A DNA stretch of 63,069 nucleotides from Verrucomicrobiota bacterium (GTDB taxonomy: Bacteria > Verrucomicrobiota > Verrucomicrobiia > Chthoniobacterales > JAFAMB01): the NCBI GenBank assembly GCA_019247695.1, contig JAFBAP010000070.1, forward strand, positions 1 through 63,069, read 5' to 3'. The notes below the pieces were generated by a model that saw only the letters and a program-made list of their open reading frames with translations, was not told the origin of the DNA and did not search any database. Positions 53,001-61,402 of this stretch are shown here, piece after piece; within the stretch, counting starts at the first letter, position 1; each line of letters begins with the position of its first letter. The position numbers and the translations under genes were made by a program.

Positions 53001-55217
53001 TGGGACGCAGCCTCAGGCAGGCTCCTCGCTTCCTTTACTCACCAGGATGAAACGAACGAGGCGGTGTTTAGTCCCGACGGCACGCGCGTTCTGACGGCCA
53101 GCGCGGATAAGACCGCCAAATTCTGGGACGCGGCTTCGGGCGAGATGCTCGCCTCGCTTGTTCATCAGGGAGCCGTCTACCATGCAGCCTTCAGCCCGGA
53201 CGGTTCACGGATCCTGACTGCCAGCAGAGACAAAACGGCCCGGCTCTGGGATGCGCCATCGGGAAAACCGCTGGCGACCTTTACGCATGACCAGGCAGTG
53301 TACAACGCAGCGTTCAGCCCGGACGGCACGCGGGTCCTGACGTCCAGTTGGGACAAAACGGCCAAGCTTTGGGAAGCGGGCTCAGGCAAGCTCCTGGCTT
53401 CCTTTGCCCACCAGGATGTAGTCGCATCCGGGGCGTTCAGCCGCGACGGCACGCGGGTCCTGACGGCGAGCTGGGACAAAACGGCCAAGCTCTGGGAAGC
53501 GGGCTCAGGCAAGCTGCTCGCAACCTTCACTCACCAGGACGCCGTAAGCACCGTGGCGTTCAGTTCTGACGGTACTCGAATCCTGACCGCGAGCTGGGAT
53601 AAAACCGCCAAGGTCTGGGAAGCGGCCTCAGGTGGGTTCAGCGCCTCGTTTGACCATCAGGACGTCGTTAACGACGCAACGTTTAGTCCCGATGGCACCC
53701 GGGTGCTGACGGCAGGCGCAGATCACCGGGCCAGACTCTGGGATACAGGCTCCGGTAAACTGCTGACTTCATTTGCTCACCAGGACGGAGTCAATGCCGT
53801 GGCGTTCAGCCAGGACGGCACACGGATGCTGACGGCCAGCGCGGATAGAACCGCCAAGCTCTGGGACAGTGCGTCGGGTAAACTTCTCACCTCCGTTGAG
53901 CACCAGGATGCGGTAAATACCGCGGCGTTGAGTCCCGATGGCGCCCGCATCCTCACGGCCAGCGCGGACAAAACCGCTAAACTCTGGGACGCGATTTCAG
54001 GCAAACTCCTCACCGTCTTTGAGCATCAGGACGCGGTAAATACCGCGGTTTTCAGTCCCGACGGTACACGGATTCTCACGGCCGGCGCCGATAAAGCCGC
54101 AAGGCTCTGGGAGGCCGCCTCCGGCAAACCCCTCACCTCCTTTACCCATCAGGGTACGGTCAACACCGCTGCGTTCAGCCCGGACGGCGCCCGCGTCCTG
54201 ACGGCCGGCGCAGACCATCGTGCCCGGCTCTGGGAAGCGGCTTCGGGCAAACTCCTCGCCACCTTTACCCATCAGGATGAGGTCAGCGAGGCGGTCTTCA
54301 GTGCCGACGGCACGCGGATCCTGACAGCCGGCGCAGACCACACAGCCAAGCTCTGGGAGGCCCCTTCCGGCAAGCTCCTGGCGTCTTTCGATCATCAAGC
54401 GAATGTGTACCATGGAGCATTCAGTCCGGATGGCGCCCGGATTCTGACGTCCGGCGCAGATAACCGCGCCAACCTTTGGGACGCGGCGTCAGGCAAGCGG
54501 CTTGCCTCCTTCGTTCATCAGGATGCGGTCCGATGGGCTGCTTTTAGTCCGGACGGGACCCGGGTCCTGACGGCGAGCTGGGACAAGACCGTCAAGCTTT
54601 GGGACGTGGCTACCCCGGCCGAACTCGCTCGACAGGTAAAAGCATTGCCTGGCTCGATGTCCGGTACCGATCTGCTGCAAGTCGAAGCGCTCTCGGCGAT
54701 CGCAAGCGGACTCCGATTTTCAGACGATGGCTCGCTCGTTACGGTCGATGAGGAATCCAGATCTCAATGGACGAACCAGCTCAACGACTCGGCGCGGGAC
54801 CTCCGTCCGGGAACCCGCTTTATACGTTGGTTCTTTAGCGCCGGAACCGATCGAACCATCTTTCCCGCCAGCGATGTCACGATCGTTGAATGGGTGGATA
54901 ACGTGCTCCTGACAAATCCGAGCATCGCCGACGAATCTATGCGGAACGCGTTGGCCTTCCGTCCCGATCACCCCTTGCTTCACATTGCGCTGGCCGGGAC
55001 TGAGACTGACTCCAAGCGCTCCGACTTCCTTCGCTCATTCGGTCTGGCGCACCTCCCGAAAAACAGCGTTATCTGCACGCGCGCGGCTGAGATGCTGCTG
55101 GCGCAACATCGGCCCGATCTCGCCCTGGTGGCGGTTGATCACGCGCTTCTCGCCAGCCCGGCGGACCTGACCGCCAGGCAAGTTCGATCGAAAATCCTGG
55201 AGGCGATACCTCGATGA
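50067..55217 (+). CDS. DUF4062-STAND NTPase-WD40 protein
   Basis: About 1716 residues. N-terminus: DUF4062-like (IRVFVSSPGDVQAERTIAD), a domain linked to TIR-like or conflict proteins. Then a STAND-type NTPase: NPFRGLQFFDFEHAPIFHGR entry, Walker A GASGSGKSSLA (near residue 283) and Walker B ALVVDQFEELFTTG (near 425). A single membrane helix (AVMAAITGLAIVAGVQWL, near 758) is followed by 16 WD40 repeats of exactly 41 residues (866-1521). A 195-residue C-terminal region has TPR-like helices. STAND proteins sense a ligand through the repeat domain and oligomerise. ATG 50067 fits the usual DUF4062 start; ATG 50031 and the frame start 50016 are alternatives. No effector domain such as a nuclease is visible, so the effector role may lie in the N-terminus or a partner. 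Confidence 0.88.
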   Translation: MKTIRVFVSSPGDVQAERTIADRLIRMTAEELGIPVSVQYSNLLRDEPLPASSSDSSEPESGEVILCPYFWEYQRFSLELPYQDQIPNTAQFDLVICILWSRLGTKLHPRFRMPDGSEPQSGTDYEVAWAQAQRKKTPGIPALHVYRNRSQPNPPLEPPEKLEEFLRQWKALQAFFAALLKDSEGQYIGAFNNYRSLEQFEQLFREHFRDFLSTQLSGERRRQLVGGRGQVRRWKHNPFRGLQFFDFEHAPIFHGRTKAIGEVLEALEEQARMQRPFVLIVGASGSGKSSLACAGVLPLLTQPETIEGIGFWRRAITRPGAGGGDGDCFDALAAALLEAPALPALEDPESPNAVRDLAAELRQHSGTVAFRVRDALDHAAREWKIQQCHSLEERERQLRAAGRSADAELARQQREGLELPKARLALVVDQFEELFTTGFSPEVRQGYISALAGLAHGGRVFVLATLRSDFYPFYQQFPELIELTRPRGKVDLRPPAAYEIGNMIRLPAEAAGLRFEPEPATGQYLDQALCDAASATPESLPLLEHVLSLLYDAQAARSDGLLRWSDYRGLGELKGALAKHAEAVFLTLQPHEQRAFPLAMRYLVTLGQGEEEVPNRRTVPYRDFVTAEGMGQDQNAGAKGFIDLFIKERLLVADTDPQGEVTVSVAHEALLREWQRVKEWLAENREFLRMRDRLDASLKLWLSRGKQRDDLLGPGLPLAEGEKLLKDFKPSLSRAQVDYVAASLAERRRRKHVQERIRYAVMAAITGLAIVAGVQWLRAERQRRSAALAFASEAQIAVKLKEQLRQASWASFNQAERQFQMGEWQEAIASLARAIRFDPANQVASERFFHELIIHRENALPRLTTAFTHQEVIIAAAFSPDGTRVLTASWDKTAKLWDAASGKLLAAFAHQNAVNAAAFSPDGTRILTASADKTAQLRDAASGKVLASFTHQGTVNAVAFSPDGTRVLTASADKTAKLWDAASGRLLASFTHQDETNEAVFSPDGTRVLTASADKTAKFWDAASGEMLASLVHQGAVYHAAFSPDGSRILTASRDKTARLWDAPSGKPLATFTHDQAVYNAAFSPDGTRVLTSSWDKTAKLWEAGSGKLLASFAHQDVVASGAFSRDGTRVLTASWDKTAKLWEAGSGKLLATFTHQDAVSTVAFSSDGTRILTASWDKTAKVWEAASGGFSASFDHQDVVNDATFSPDGTRVLTAGADHRARLWDTGSGKLLTSFAHQDGVNAVAFSQDGTRMLTASADRTAKLWDSASGKLLTSVEHQDAVNTAALSPDGARILTASADKTAKLWDAISGKLLTVFEHQDAVNTAVFSPDGTRILTAGADKAARLWEAASGKPLTSFTHQGTVNTAAFSPDGARVLTAGADHRARLWEAASGKLLATFTHQDEVSEAVFSADGTRILTAGADHTAKLWEAPSGKLLASFDHQANVYHGAFSPDGARILTSGADNRANLWDAASGKRLASFVHQDAVRWAAFSPDGTRVLTASWDKTVKLWDVATPAELARQVKALPGSMSGTDLLQVEALSAIASGLRFSDDGSLVTVDEESRSQWTNQLNDSARDLRPGTRFIRWFFSAGTDRTIFPASDVTIVEWVDNVLLTNPSIADESMRNALAFRPDHPLLHIALAGTETDSKRSDFLRSFGLAHLPKNSVICTRAAEMLLAQHRPDLALVAVDHALLASPADLTARQVRSKILEAIPR
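52665..54632 (+). repeat. Tandem 123-bp repeat encoding 16 WD40 units
   Basis: Sixteen units of exactly 41 codons follow one another without gaps. Most read F-x-HQ-x-xV-xx-AAFSPDGTRVLTAS-x-DKTAKLWD-AASGKLLAS. Differences concentrate around the residues after HQ and around the WD and ADH/WDK positions. Units 11 and 12 (from about 53895) share long stretches. The even length and high similarity suggest amplification and homogenisation. Confidence 0.92.
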
Positions 55218-55301
55218 GACCGGCTGCCCGCACCTCAAATAAAAACGTTCCTTTAACTATCCCTCGCGTGTAGAATAGGTCGAATCGATTCGAGCTCAGG
55301 T

Positions 55302-55865
55302 ATGAGAATCCCCCTGTATCCACGGGCGGCCGCTTGCATCGCAGCCGCGTTTGTCCTTGCGGTAAATTGTTCGCTGAGCGCTTCCGCCCAGCAAGCGCCG
55401 GAGCCGGCCCGGCCCGCTCCGGGGAACAGGCCGGTAATTTCGCCTGAGCAAGCCGCACCGAATGATCCGAAAGGCGGTCTGGCAACAAAAATCAACGTAG
55501 ATAGCCAAGGGGTGATTCTGAAGGGGTACGATCCGGTCGCCTACTTCAAACAACGAAAGCCGGTCGCGGGCAATCCCACCTTCACGAGCACCTATCGGGG
55601 TGCTACCTACCTGTTCGTATCGCCAGCGGATAAGGCCGAGTTTGACAAGGATCCCGCGAAGTACGCGCCCAGCTATGGCGGATTCTGTGCTTACAGCCTC
55701 GCCAAGGGAGTACTGGCCGACGTCGAAGGTCCGGAGGCCTTTACCGTTTACAACGGCAAGCTGTACGTCTGCGGTAACGCGGCTGCGTTGAAAAATTTCA
55801 AGACTGATATCGACGCTAACATCGGCCAGGCGGATGTTAACTGGCTCCGCCTGAACGGGCCTTAA
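55302..55865 (+). CDS. Exported YHS-domain protein
   Basis: 187 residues with a signal peptide (AAACIAAAFVLAVNCSLSASA) and Pro-rich linker, then a YHS-like domain: GVILKGYDPVAYFKQRKPVAG, FTSTYRGATYLFVSPADKAEF and KDPAKYAPSYGGFCAYSLAKG. YHS domains are small metal-binding modules; the GYDPVAYF start and the YGGxCAY ending with a Cys are typical of the secreted group. Function unknown. It lies between the STAND gene and the SLATT-like gene, but on the opposite strand from the latter, so no operon with it. It ends shortly before the convergent gene. Confidence 0.85.
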   Translation: MRIPLYPRAAACIAAAFVLAVNCSLSASAQQAPEPARPAPGNRPVISPEQAAPNDPKGGLATKINVDSQGVILKGYDPVAYFKQRKPVAGNPTFTSTYRGATYLFVSPADKAEFDKDPAKYAPSYGGFCAYSLAKGVLADVEGPEAFTVYNGKLYVCGNAAALKNFKTDIDANIGQADVNWLRLNGP

Positions 55866-55890
55866 CGGTCAGACTGCGCGGCTTTGCTGT

Positions 55891-58158
55891 TCACGCGCTC
55901 ACCGGTTCGAGCGGCCGCACGCGATGGGTTATCAGCCACTCGGCGTTTTCTGAAAGCGCTTCGCTGCCCACCGCGACCAGCAAGGCTTGGAGGCCGGTGA
56001 GTGCGTGCCGTTCGGCGGCCGCTTTCTGATCCGGAGGAACGCGTTCGGGCAGGTTGAAATAATGGTCAAAACGCGGGCCGGCCGCTTGGAAGAGGGAAAC
56101 CATGGAAGCGTAGCGGCGGAGGTTTTCCTCAAAGAAGTTAACCTCCATCCAGGCACCGCAGAGAACGCCGCCGGTCAAGACCAGATTCTTGAGGATGCTG
56201 CCCAGATTGCGAGCCGATGGCAGCCAGGGCACGATCGCCCCGAGCAGGTAAACCGTTCCAAGGATGAACAGGGTCAAAGCGATCACCGTCAGGCCGTTAG
56301 TGATCAGGCGCCGCGCTGGAAATGATCCCGTTCGCAGGCCGGCGTGGTTCGAGGCTAAGCCCTTCTCGCGGGGTTCAGCGCGGGTCTTGAGAAGATGCAG
56401 GGCGCCCAGAGTCAGCGCGCCCAGAATAACCGGAAATAGCGCAAGCGGGCGCGACAGGAATGGAGCCGCGGGGTGCTGGGCAACGTAAATGAGGGTTGCC
56501 TGGAGCAAAAAGCCCGTCCAGAGCAGAACTCGAGCACGGGTCGAAAACGCTTCCTTACGGTGCGTAAGCCGCTCGATTTGGGCTTTGAAATACGCGTGCT
56601 GCCCGTCAAGCCAGGCGATGCGGATGCTTCGCAGCACGGCGCGCTGAGCGACCGGCGATAGCCGGTTGAACTGCAGGCGATTGGGTTCGTACGGGAAGGC
56701 CACGGCGCTGACTACGTTACGGATCCAACCGAGTTCACCCCGCTGATGTTGCAGGTAGCGGGACGCAACCGACTCACCGCTGCCGCACGCGGTCCAGTAA
56801 AACTGAACCCGCAGCCCCTCCGCGATGGCACGATAATCGTCGTAGCGTTCGGCCGCCGCGGTCGTTTTGAACCGAAAGTAAGCAAGCCAGGTGGCCAGCG
56901 TTAACCCCAAGGCCGCCAGAAAAGAGACCTGCTGAAACGGTGTCCCTGGGGCCGGCGCCTCCCAGTATTCAGCCAACGAAAAGAGAAGCGCCACGCAAAA
57001 TGCCAGGGTAAACAGCGTGCGCTTCAGCCGGTTAAGGCGCGCGTTGTAATGCGCACTGCAATCGGCCACGCGGCGCCGCAACCGGGCGAGGCGATCCAGG
57101 GTTGCTCTAAGCGACTCGCTCGCCGCGGGCAGCGCGTGGCCTCGCGGCGCGTCTGCCGGGCCATGAGTAATTTCGGGCAGCATCTCGGCGAACGCCTGAT
57201 CTTCCCGGGCCGGATCAAAAACCTTTTCATGGTTAAGCCGTTCGAGGTGCTGAGTGATGACCTTCAAAATCTCCCTGCCGGCCTCGACCCATCGGGGATC
57301 ATGGCATGCAGACTCGCTGACTCCCCTGGGCCGGCAGTCGTCAGGATAAAGCACTTCGAGCGCCTCACCCGGTTCATGCGACAACGCGGCACCGCCGGCG
57401 GGCGGCGACTCTGATTTCCGGGGTGCATAGACGTGAATAATGGGTCCGTCCTCGGCCCCGCTCAGAACCGGCAGGATCGGCAAGAGGCCCGGCGTAATCC
57501 CAAAACGCTTCAACTCCGTGACGGCACGGGCGCCAACATCGTCGCCGGCATTCCGCACCGCGTCTTCGGCCTCATCCAGGGGTTTGTCCGTCAGCGCGAT
57601 GAGGACGTCACTGTAGGCAGCCACGTATTCGCCGGCTGCGAGGTGACGGCGGTCGCGATCGTGTTTGCCGGTGGCACTGGTGAGGAGGGCGCAGCACTTT
57701 TCACGCAGGGCGTTGTCGTCCAGATCGAGCTCCTCGGGCAGGCGCACCACAAAAGTATCGCGCTCCGGGAACTCCGCCAGGAACCGGCCGGCCGCTTCAT
57801 CGCGCATGGCGCCCTCCCGCGTGAAGATGGAAGTTTGCAGGTACTGGTCTTTGGGGAACGGCAACGGCGCCAGGATACGGAGGCCCGCCGGGTGGTTTGC
57901 CTCTCGAGCGGCTTCCACCGCCCACTGGCCGGGCCCTGGGGCAAGCGAGGAGAGCAGGATCAGCGGAGTCCGCGTCAGCCCGAGCCCCGGACCGAGCGCA
58001 GGATCGTGTGAGTCAGCCGGACGACCCACCCAGCGGATGATGCGTTTTACCTCGGCTTTGATCCGGTCACGATCGGCTGGGTCAAGGCCGGTGTGACCCG
58101 TTACGCCGATAATGAAGGCAGGCTTGGAAACATCGGCTGGCGGCGGACGCGGCGGCAT
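55891..58158 (-). CDS. SLOG-like/SLATT-like multi-TM protein
   Basis: 755 residues. N-terminus (about 10-230) resembles SLOG-type Rossmann-like nucleotide-binding domains: FIIGVTGHTGLDPADRDRI, LILLSSLAPGPGQWAVEAA and ILAPLPFPKDQYLQ, with DVLIALTDKPLDE at the end. The C-terminal half has membrane helices in pairs (TLFTLAFCVALLFSLAEYW and VSFLAALGLTLATWLAYF; then LWTGFLLQATLIYVA, FPVILGALTLGALHLL, and ITNGLTVIALTLFILGTVYLL). DDYRAIAEGLRVQFYW and a closing FFEENLRRYASMVSLFQ recall SLATT (SMODS- and SLOG-associating 2TM) effectors. Such proteins are predicted to bind a nucleotide signal and act on the membrane in phage defence. Here the two functions would be in one chain, with about five to six helices. 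ATG 58158 is chosen, since residues before it are low-complexity. Confidence 0.72.
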   Translation of the reverse strand: MPPRPPPADVSKPAFIIGVTGHTGLDPADRDRIKAEVKRIIRWVGRPADSHDPALGPGLGLTRTPLILLSSLAPGPGQWAVEAAREANHPAGLRILAPLPFPKDQYLQTSIFTREGAMRDEAAGRFLAEFPERDTFVVRLPEELDLDDNALREKCCALLTSATGKHDRDRRHLAAGEYVAAYSDVLIALTDKPLDEAEDAVRNAGDDVGARAVTELKRFGITPGLLPILPVLSGAEDGPIIHVYAPRKSESPPAGGAALSHEPGEALEVLYPDDCRPRGVSESACHDPRWVEAGREILKVITQHLERLNHEKVFDPAREDQAFAEMLPEITHGPADAPRGHALPAASESLRATLDRLARLRRRVADCSAHYNARLNRLKRTLFTLAFCVALLFSLAEYWEAPAPGTPFQQVSFLAALGLTLATWLAYFRFKTTAAAERYDDYRAIAEGLRVQFYWTACGSGESVASRYLQHQRGELGWIRNVVSAVAFPYEPNRLQFNRLSPVAQRAVLRSIRIAWLDGQHAYFKAQIERLTHRKEAFSTRARVLLWTGFLLQATLIYVAQHPAAPFLSRPLALFPVILGALTLGALHLLKTRAEPREKGLASNHAGLRTGSFPARRLITNGLTVIALTLFILGTVYLLGAIVPWLPSARNLGSILKNLVLTGGVLCGAWMEVNFFEENLRRYASMVSLFQAAGPRFDHYFNLPERVPPDQKAAAERHALTGLQALLVAVGSEALSENAEWLITHRVRPLEPVSA

Positions 58159-58300
58159 AGGAGACCAGCTTAGCTCACCCCGGAGCGGTGCGTCGATCAA
58201 CCCGGTGTGCGCTGGGCCAGGCGGACCCGAACCGTCCGGCCACCCGCGCGCCGGCCTCGCTGAACATGCCCATTTTGAAACCGTTGCCGTCGAGGCCATA

Positions 58301-59245
58301 ATGAAACTCTGCTACCTGAATCCACCCTACCAGGACCTGTCGACCGAGCATCAGCCGCTCCGCGACGCCGGCATCGAGTTAGTTCCCTGTGCGGTGCATG
58401 GCGAAGAAGAAGTGATCCGCGCAGCGAGAGATGCCGACGCGATCCTGACGGTCACTGATCCCATCACCGCCCGCGTCGCGGAGGCACTTGAGTCTTGCAA
58501 GGTCATCGTGCGCCTCGGCGTCGGTTATGACGTGATCGACGTTGCCGCCTGCCGAAGGCGCGGCATCCTCGTCTGCAACGTGCCCGATTACGGCACCGAG
58601 GAGGTGGCGAACCATGCCCTGGCGCTTTGTTTTGCCGTGCACCGGCGGATCCGTGCCTACGATGGAAATGTCAGGAGCGGCCGCTGGGGTCACGCGCTCC
58701 CCTGGCCCATTCACCGGTTGAGCACGCTGCGGGCAGGCGTCCTGGGCCTTGGAAGAATCGGGACCGCCTTCGCTAAAGGAATTCAGCCGTTCGTCCGTGA
58801 GGTGGTCGCGTTCGACCCGTTCCTTTCCGCAGAGCAGTTCCAGACCAAAGGGGTCACTCAGGCCGCACTCCCGGAGATTTTTGAAACCTGCGACCTCATC
58901 AGCCTGCACCTGCCGCTCTCGAAGGAGAACCATCATCTCATTTCCGAAGCAGCCATTGCGCAGATGAAACGCAAGCCGATCCTGATCAACGTGAGCCGGG
59001 GCGGTCTGATCGACAGCCCCGCGCTGATCCGAGCGCTTCAAAGCGGGCAGGTTTCCGGCGCCGGACTTGACGTATTTGAGAGTGAACCGGACGTTCCCGC
59101 CGAATTGCTCGCGCTGGAAAACGTCGTACTGAGCCCTCACGTGGCCTGGTATTCCGTGGAAGCCGACCTCCAACTGCGCCGGAGTGCGATTGAGGAGATC
59201 GTCCGTGTGCTGAGGGGACAACCGCCCCGCAACCCGGTGCATTGA
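58301..59245 (+). CDS. D-isomer specific 2-hydroxyacid dehydrogenase
   Basis: 314 residues. NAD-binding AGVLGLGRIGTAFAKGIQPF (GxGxxG), PDYGTEEVANHALALCFAVHR, LISLHLPLSKENHHLIS, LINVSRGGLIDSPAL (catalytic Arg in the family's NxxRGxxxD) and the LSPHVAWYSVEAD (catalytic His). This fits the C-terminal binding protein-like branch of the family. It would interconvert a 2-oxoacid and D-2-hydroxyacid. The start at 58301 leaves 143 bases to the divergent SLOG/SLATT start; the frame upstream (to 58112) is not family-like. No ribosome site is clear. Confidence 0.9.
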   Translation: MKLCYLNPPYQDLSTEHQPLRDAGIELVPCAVHGEEEVIRAARDADAILTVTDPITARVAEALESCKVIVRLGVGYDVIDVAACRRRGILVCNVPDYGTEEVANHALALCFAVHRRIRAYDGNVRSGRWGHALPWPIHRLSTLRAGVLGLGRIGTAFAKGIQPFVREVVAFDPFLSAEQFQTKGVTQAALPEIFETCDLISLHLPLSKENHHLISEAAIAQMKRKPILINVSRGGLIDSPALIRALQSGQVSGAGLDVFESEPDVPAELLALENVVLSPHVAWYSVEADLQLRRSAIEEIVRVLRGQPPRNPVH

Positions 59246-59389
59246 AAAGCCGGTGGGAAGCGGCGGGGCGTCCGGGATCAATCCACCCGATGGAGGCGTG
59301 CGCGCGTACGCGGGCGCAGGTTTAATCGCCGGCGAATTTATCGAGAGTGTGAAGCCTGACCGAACGTGTGGTCCGGACCTAACCGAAAA
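59246..59389. other. Intergenic before tRNA-Tyr 3' end
   Basis: Short gap with no gene recognised. No terminator hairpin with a T-tract was found downstream of the tRNA. Confidence 0.35.
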
Positions 59390-59472
59390 TGGGCAGGGCT
59401 GGATTCGAACCAGCGAAGGCGTAAGCCAGCAGATTTACAGTCTGCCCCGTTTGGCCACTTCGGTACCTACCC
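59390..59472 (-). tRNA. tRNA-Tyr (GUA)
   Basis: 83 nt. Acceptor stem GGGTAGG pairs with CCTGCCC (one G-T), anticodon loop CTGTAAA gives GUA, a long variable arm (GCTTACGCCTTCGC region) marks class II and GCTGGTTCGAATCCAGC is the T arm. The 3' CCA is not encoded (A then TTT). Confidence 0.95.
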
Positions 59473-59590
59473 GTGAAGTTTTTTGCCGTACGTAAAGCGC
59501 GCCTTTCGGCGTGTTCTGACCAGCGGGAGACACCATATAGGGCGACGGCCCTGCGGGTGCAAGTGGTTTTTCGCCCATGCTTATCTCCCG

Positions 59591-61177
59591 CTAACGCAGA
59601 CGGCGGTGGCCGAAGCGCTTCGCCACGACCTGGGCGGCATTGCGGCCGCTTGCGCCGAATACGCCGCCGCCCGGATGGGTGCTGGCTCCGGTCAGGTAGA
59701 AACCATCGATCGGCGTCCGGTATTGACTCAATTCCGGCAACGGCCGGAAAGCGAACATCTGGTCGAGGCTCATCTCGACGTGCATCACGTTGGCCCGCAA
59801 CAGGCCGAGCCGGCGCTCCAGGTCAAGGGGCGTCTGGATCAGGCGATCGATGAGGGTGCCGCGCATGTTGGGCGCGTACCGGCAGATGACCTCGTAGATC
59901 TTGTCGGCTTCACGTTCCGCGATGGCGTCCCAATCCTCGCCGTTATTGAGTTCGTAAGGGTGGTATTGCGCCCAGGCAAAAAGGACGTGCTTACCTGCAG
60001 GCGCCAGGGTCGGGTCAATGGCCGAAAACGTCATTCCCAAGATTGCGGGCTCAGCGGGCGGCCTGCCCGCAAGGTAATCCCGGTAAGCGGCCTGCAGGTA
60101 TTCGCGGTCCGGACAGAGCAACTGCATGGCTGAGTGCGCGGGGCTGACCCCGCGGGGGTCGCGCGGCTGGCCGGGGTAAGCGGGCAAATCCGAGACGGCG
60201 TGCCGGACGGTCATGCCGAACCCGTTGCCGATCTGGATCGTTTTCACCCGTGCCCGCAATTTTTCCCCGACGAGGCCGGGATCGAGCAGGTCGCGCAGCG
60301 CAGTCACCACGTGGCATGCGGCCACGACCGCACTGGCTGAATAATCACCGGCTTCACTTTGCACTTCCCAGCGTCCCCCACTCCTGGTGACCCGCCGGAC
60401 GGTCGCATTCAGCACGATCTGGCCACCTTGCGCCTGCAAGGCTTTCGCCAATGCCTGGGTAAGGGAACCCGACCCGCCTTTGGCCCGCCACGCGCCGTGC
60501 TTGTGAATCATCGCCTGCCACCCGGCGAAATCTCCAGTTGCCACTTCGTCGGGTGCCGGACCGGATTGGGCGGCCAGCCAGGTCAGCGCCGTGCGCACCG
60601 GCTCCGACTCGAACGTGTTCCGAATCAGTTTGCCGTAGCTGCCCAAGAGCGCCCGCGTGATGTCCATCGAACCCCAGACCCGGCGGCTCCGGGAACGGAA
60701 CAGGCTGCGCCTGGCGATCGCACCCGCCATTGCGCCGAAAGTCGGGGCACGAAGGAAGACGTCCCATACCCCCTCGTTGAGTTCGCCCCAGGTCCGGACA
60801 AACTCACGGTAAGCCCCTGCGTCTTTCGCACTCACTTGCGCGATGCTTTCGCACGTGCGCTCAACGTCCCGGTAAAAGCTGATGGCACGATCGGAGCCGG
60901 GAACGGGATAAAACGCCCACGGATCAAGCTCGAGGTACTCAAGGCCGTACGCCGCCAATTCCAATTCGTCCATGATCGGCGTGCTGCGGAACATGATATG
61001 GACGGAAGAGCCGACATCGAACCGGAAGCCGGGCACGACCTCCTCGGTACACACTGCGCCGCCGACGATGTCCCGGCGTTCCAGGACACCTACCTTCAGG
61101 CCTAACCGGGCCAGGTAGCAGGCGCAAATCAACCCGTTATGGCCGGCTCCGATTACGATGACGTCAAACACGCCCAT
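59591..61177 (-). CDS. Phytoene dehydrogenase-like FAD oxidoreductase (PYROXD2-type)
   Basis: 528 residues. FAD-binding dinucleotide fold VIVIGAGHNGLICACYLARLG then VLERRDIVGGAVCTEE, later TLAPAGKHVLFAWAQYHPYEL and a C-terminal DGFYLTGASTHPGGGVFGASGRNAAQ, typical of carotenoid/phytoene desaturase-like enzymes and the PYROXD2 group. No other carotenoid genes adjoin, so the substrate is open. ATG 61177 is chosen; the frame extends to 61438 through low-complexity, repeat-derived sequence with no family similarity. The C-terminus is complete. Confidence 0.88.
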   Translation of the reverse strand: MGVFDVIVIGAGHNGLICACYLARLGLKVGVLERRDIVGGAVCTEEVVPGFRFDVGSSVHIMFRSTPIMDELELAAYGLEYLELDPWAFYPVPGSDRAISFYRDVERTCESIAQVSAKDAGAYREFVRTWGELNEGVWDVFLRAPTFGAMAGAIARRSLFRSRSRRVWGSMDITRALLGSYGKLIRNTFESEPVRTALTWLAAQSGPAPDEVATGDFAGWQAMIHKHGAWRAKGGSGSLTQALAKALQAQGGQIVLNATVRRVTRSGGRWEVQSEAGDYSASAVVAACHVVTALRDLLDPGLVGEKLRARVKTIQIGNGFGMTVRHAVSDLPAYPGQPRDPRGVSPAHSAMQLLCPDREYLQAAYRDYLAGRPPAEPAILGMTFSAIDPTLAPAGKHVLFAWAQYHPYELNNGEDWDAIAEREADKIYEVICRYAPNMRGTLIDRLIQTPLDLERRLGLLRANVMHVEMSLDQMFAFRPLPELSQYRTPIDGFYLTGASTHPGGGVFGASGRNAAQVVAKRFGHRRLR

Positions 61178-61224
61178 TGCCAGACTACGTGCAGCCTCTT
61201 GGGACAGACGCAAGGAGAGCTGTT

Positions 61225-61330
61225 CCGAGTGCCGGGTGCCGAGTGCCGAGTGCCGAGTAGAGTTCGGTGTTCGGAGCGGCTGCGCCCGTCGTGTGCCGTT
61301 AATCTGTGCAATCTGTGTAATCTGTGGATG
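61225..61330. repeat. Tandem heptamer (CCGAGTG)5 and AATCTGTG-type repeats
   Basis: Five near-perfect copies of a 7-base unit lie at 61225-61259, followed by three copies of AATCTGTG plus one base at about 61305-61330. They sit in the divergent intergenic region between the phytoene dehydrogenase-like gene and the next plus-strand gene. The 3' array resembles low-complexity runs often seen in verrucomicrobial spacers. Confidence 0.7.
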
Positions 61331-61402
61331 TTTTCTTCTTTTCTGCGTTCTCTGCGTGTTCTGCGGCTGATTCTGTCTTCCCGCCGTGGTACGCTCGCCG
61401 CC

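Noticed and set aside
58112-58300. Upstream extension of the D-2-hydroxyacid dehydrogenase frame
   Set aside because: Gly/Pro-rich, unlike the family, and overlaps the divergent gene start; ATG 58301 fits the family N-terminus.
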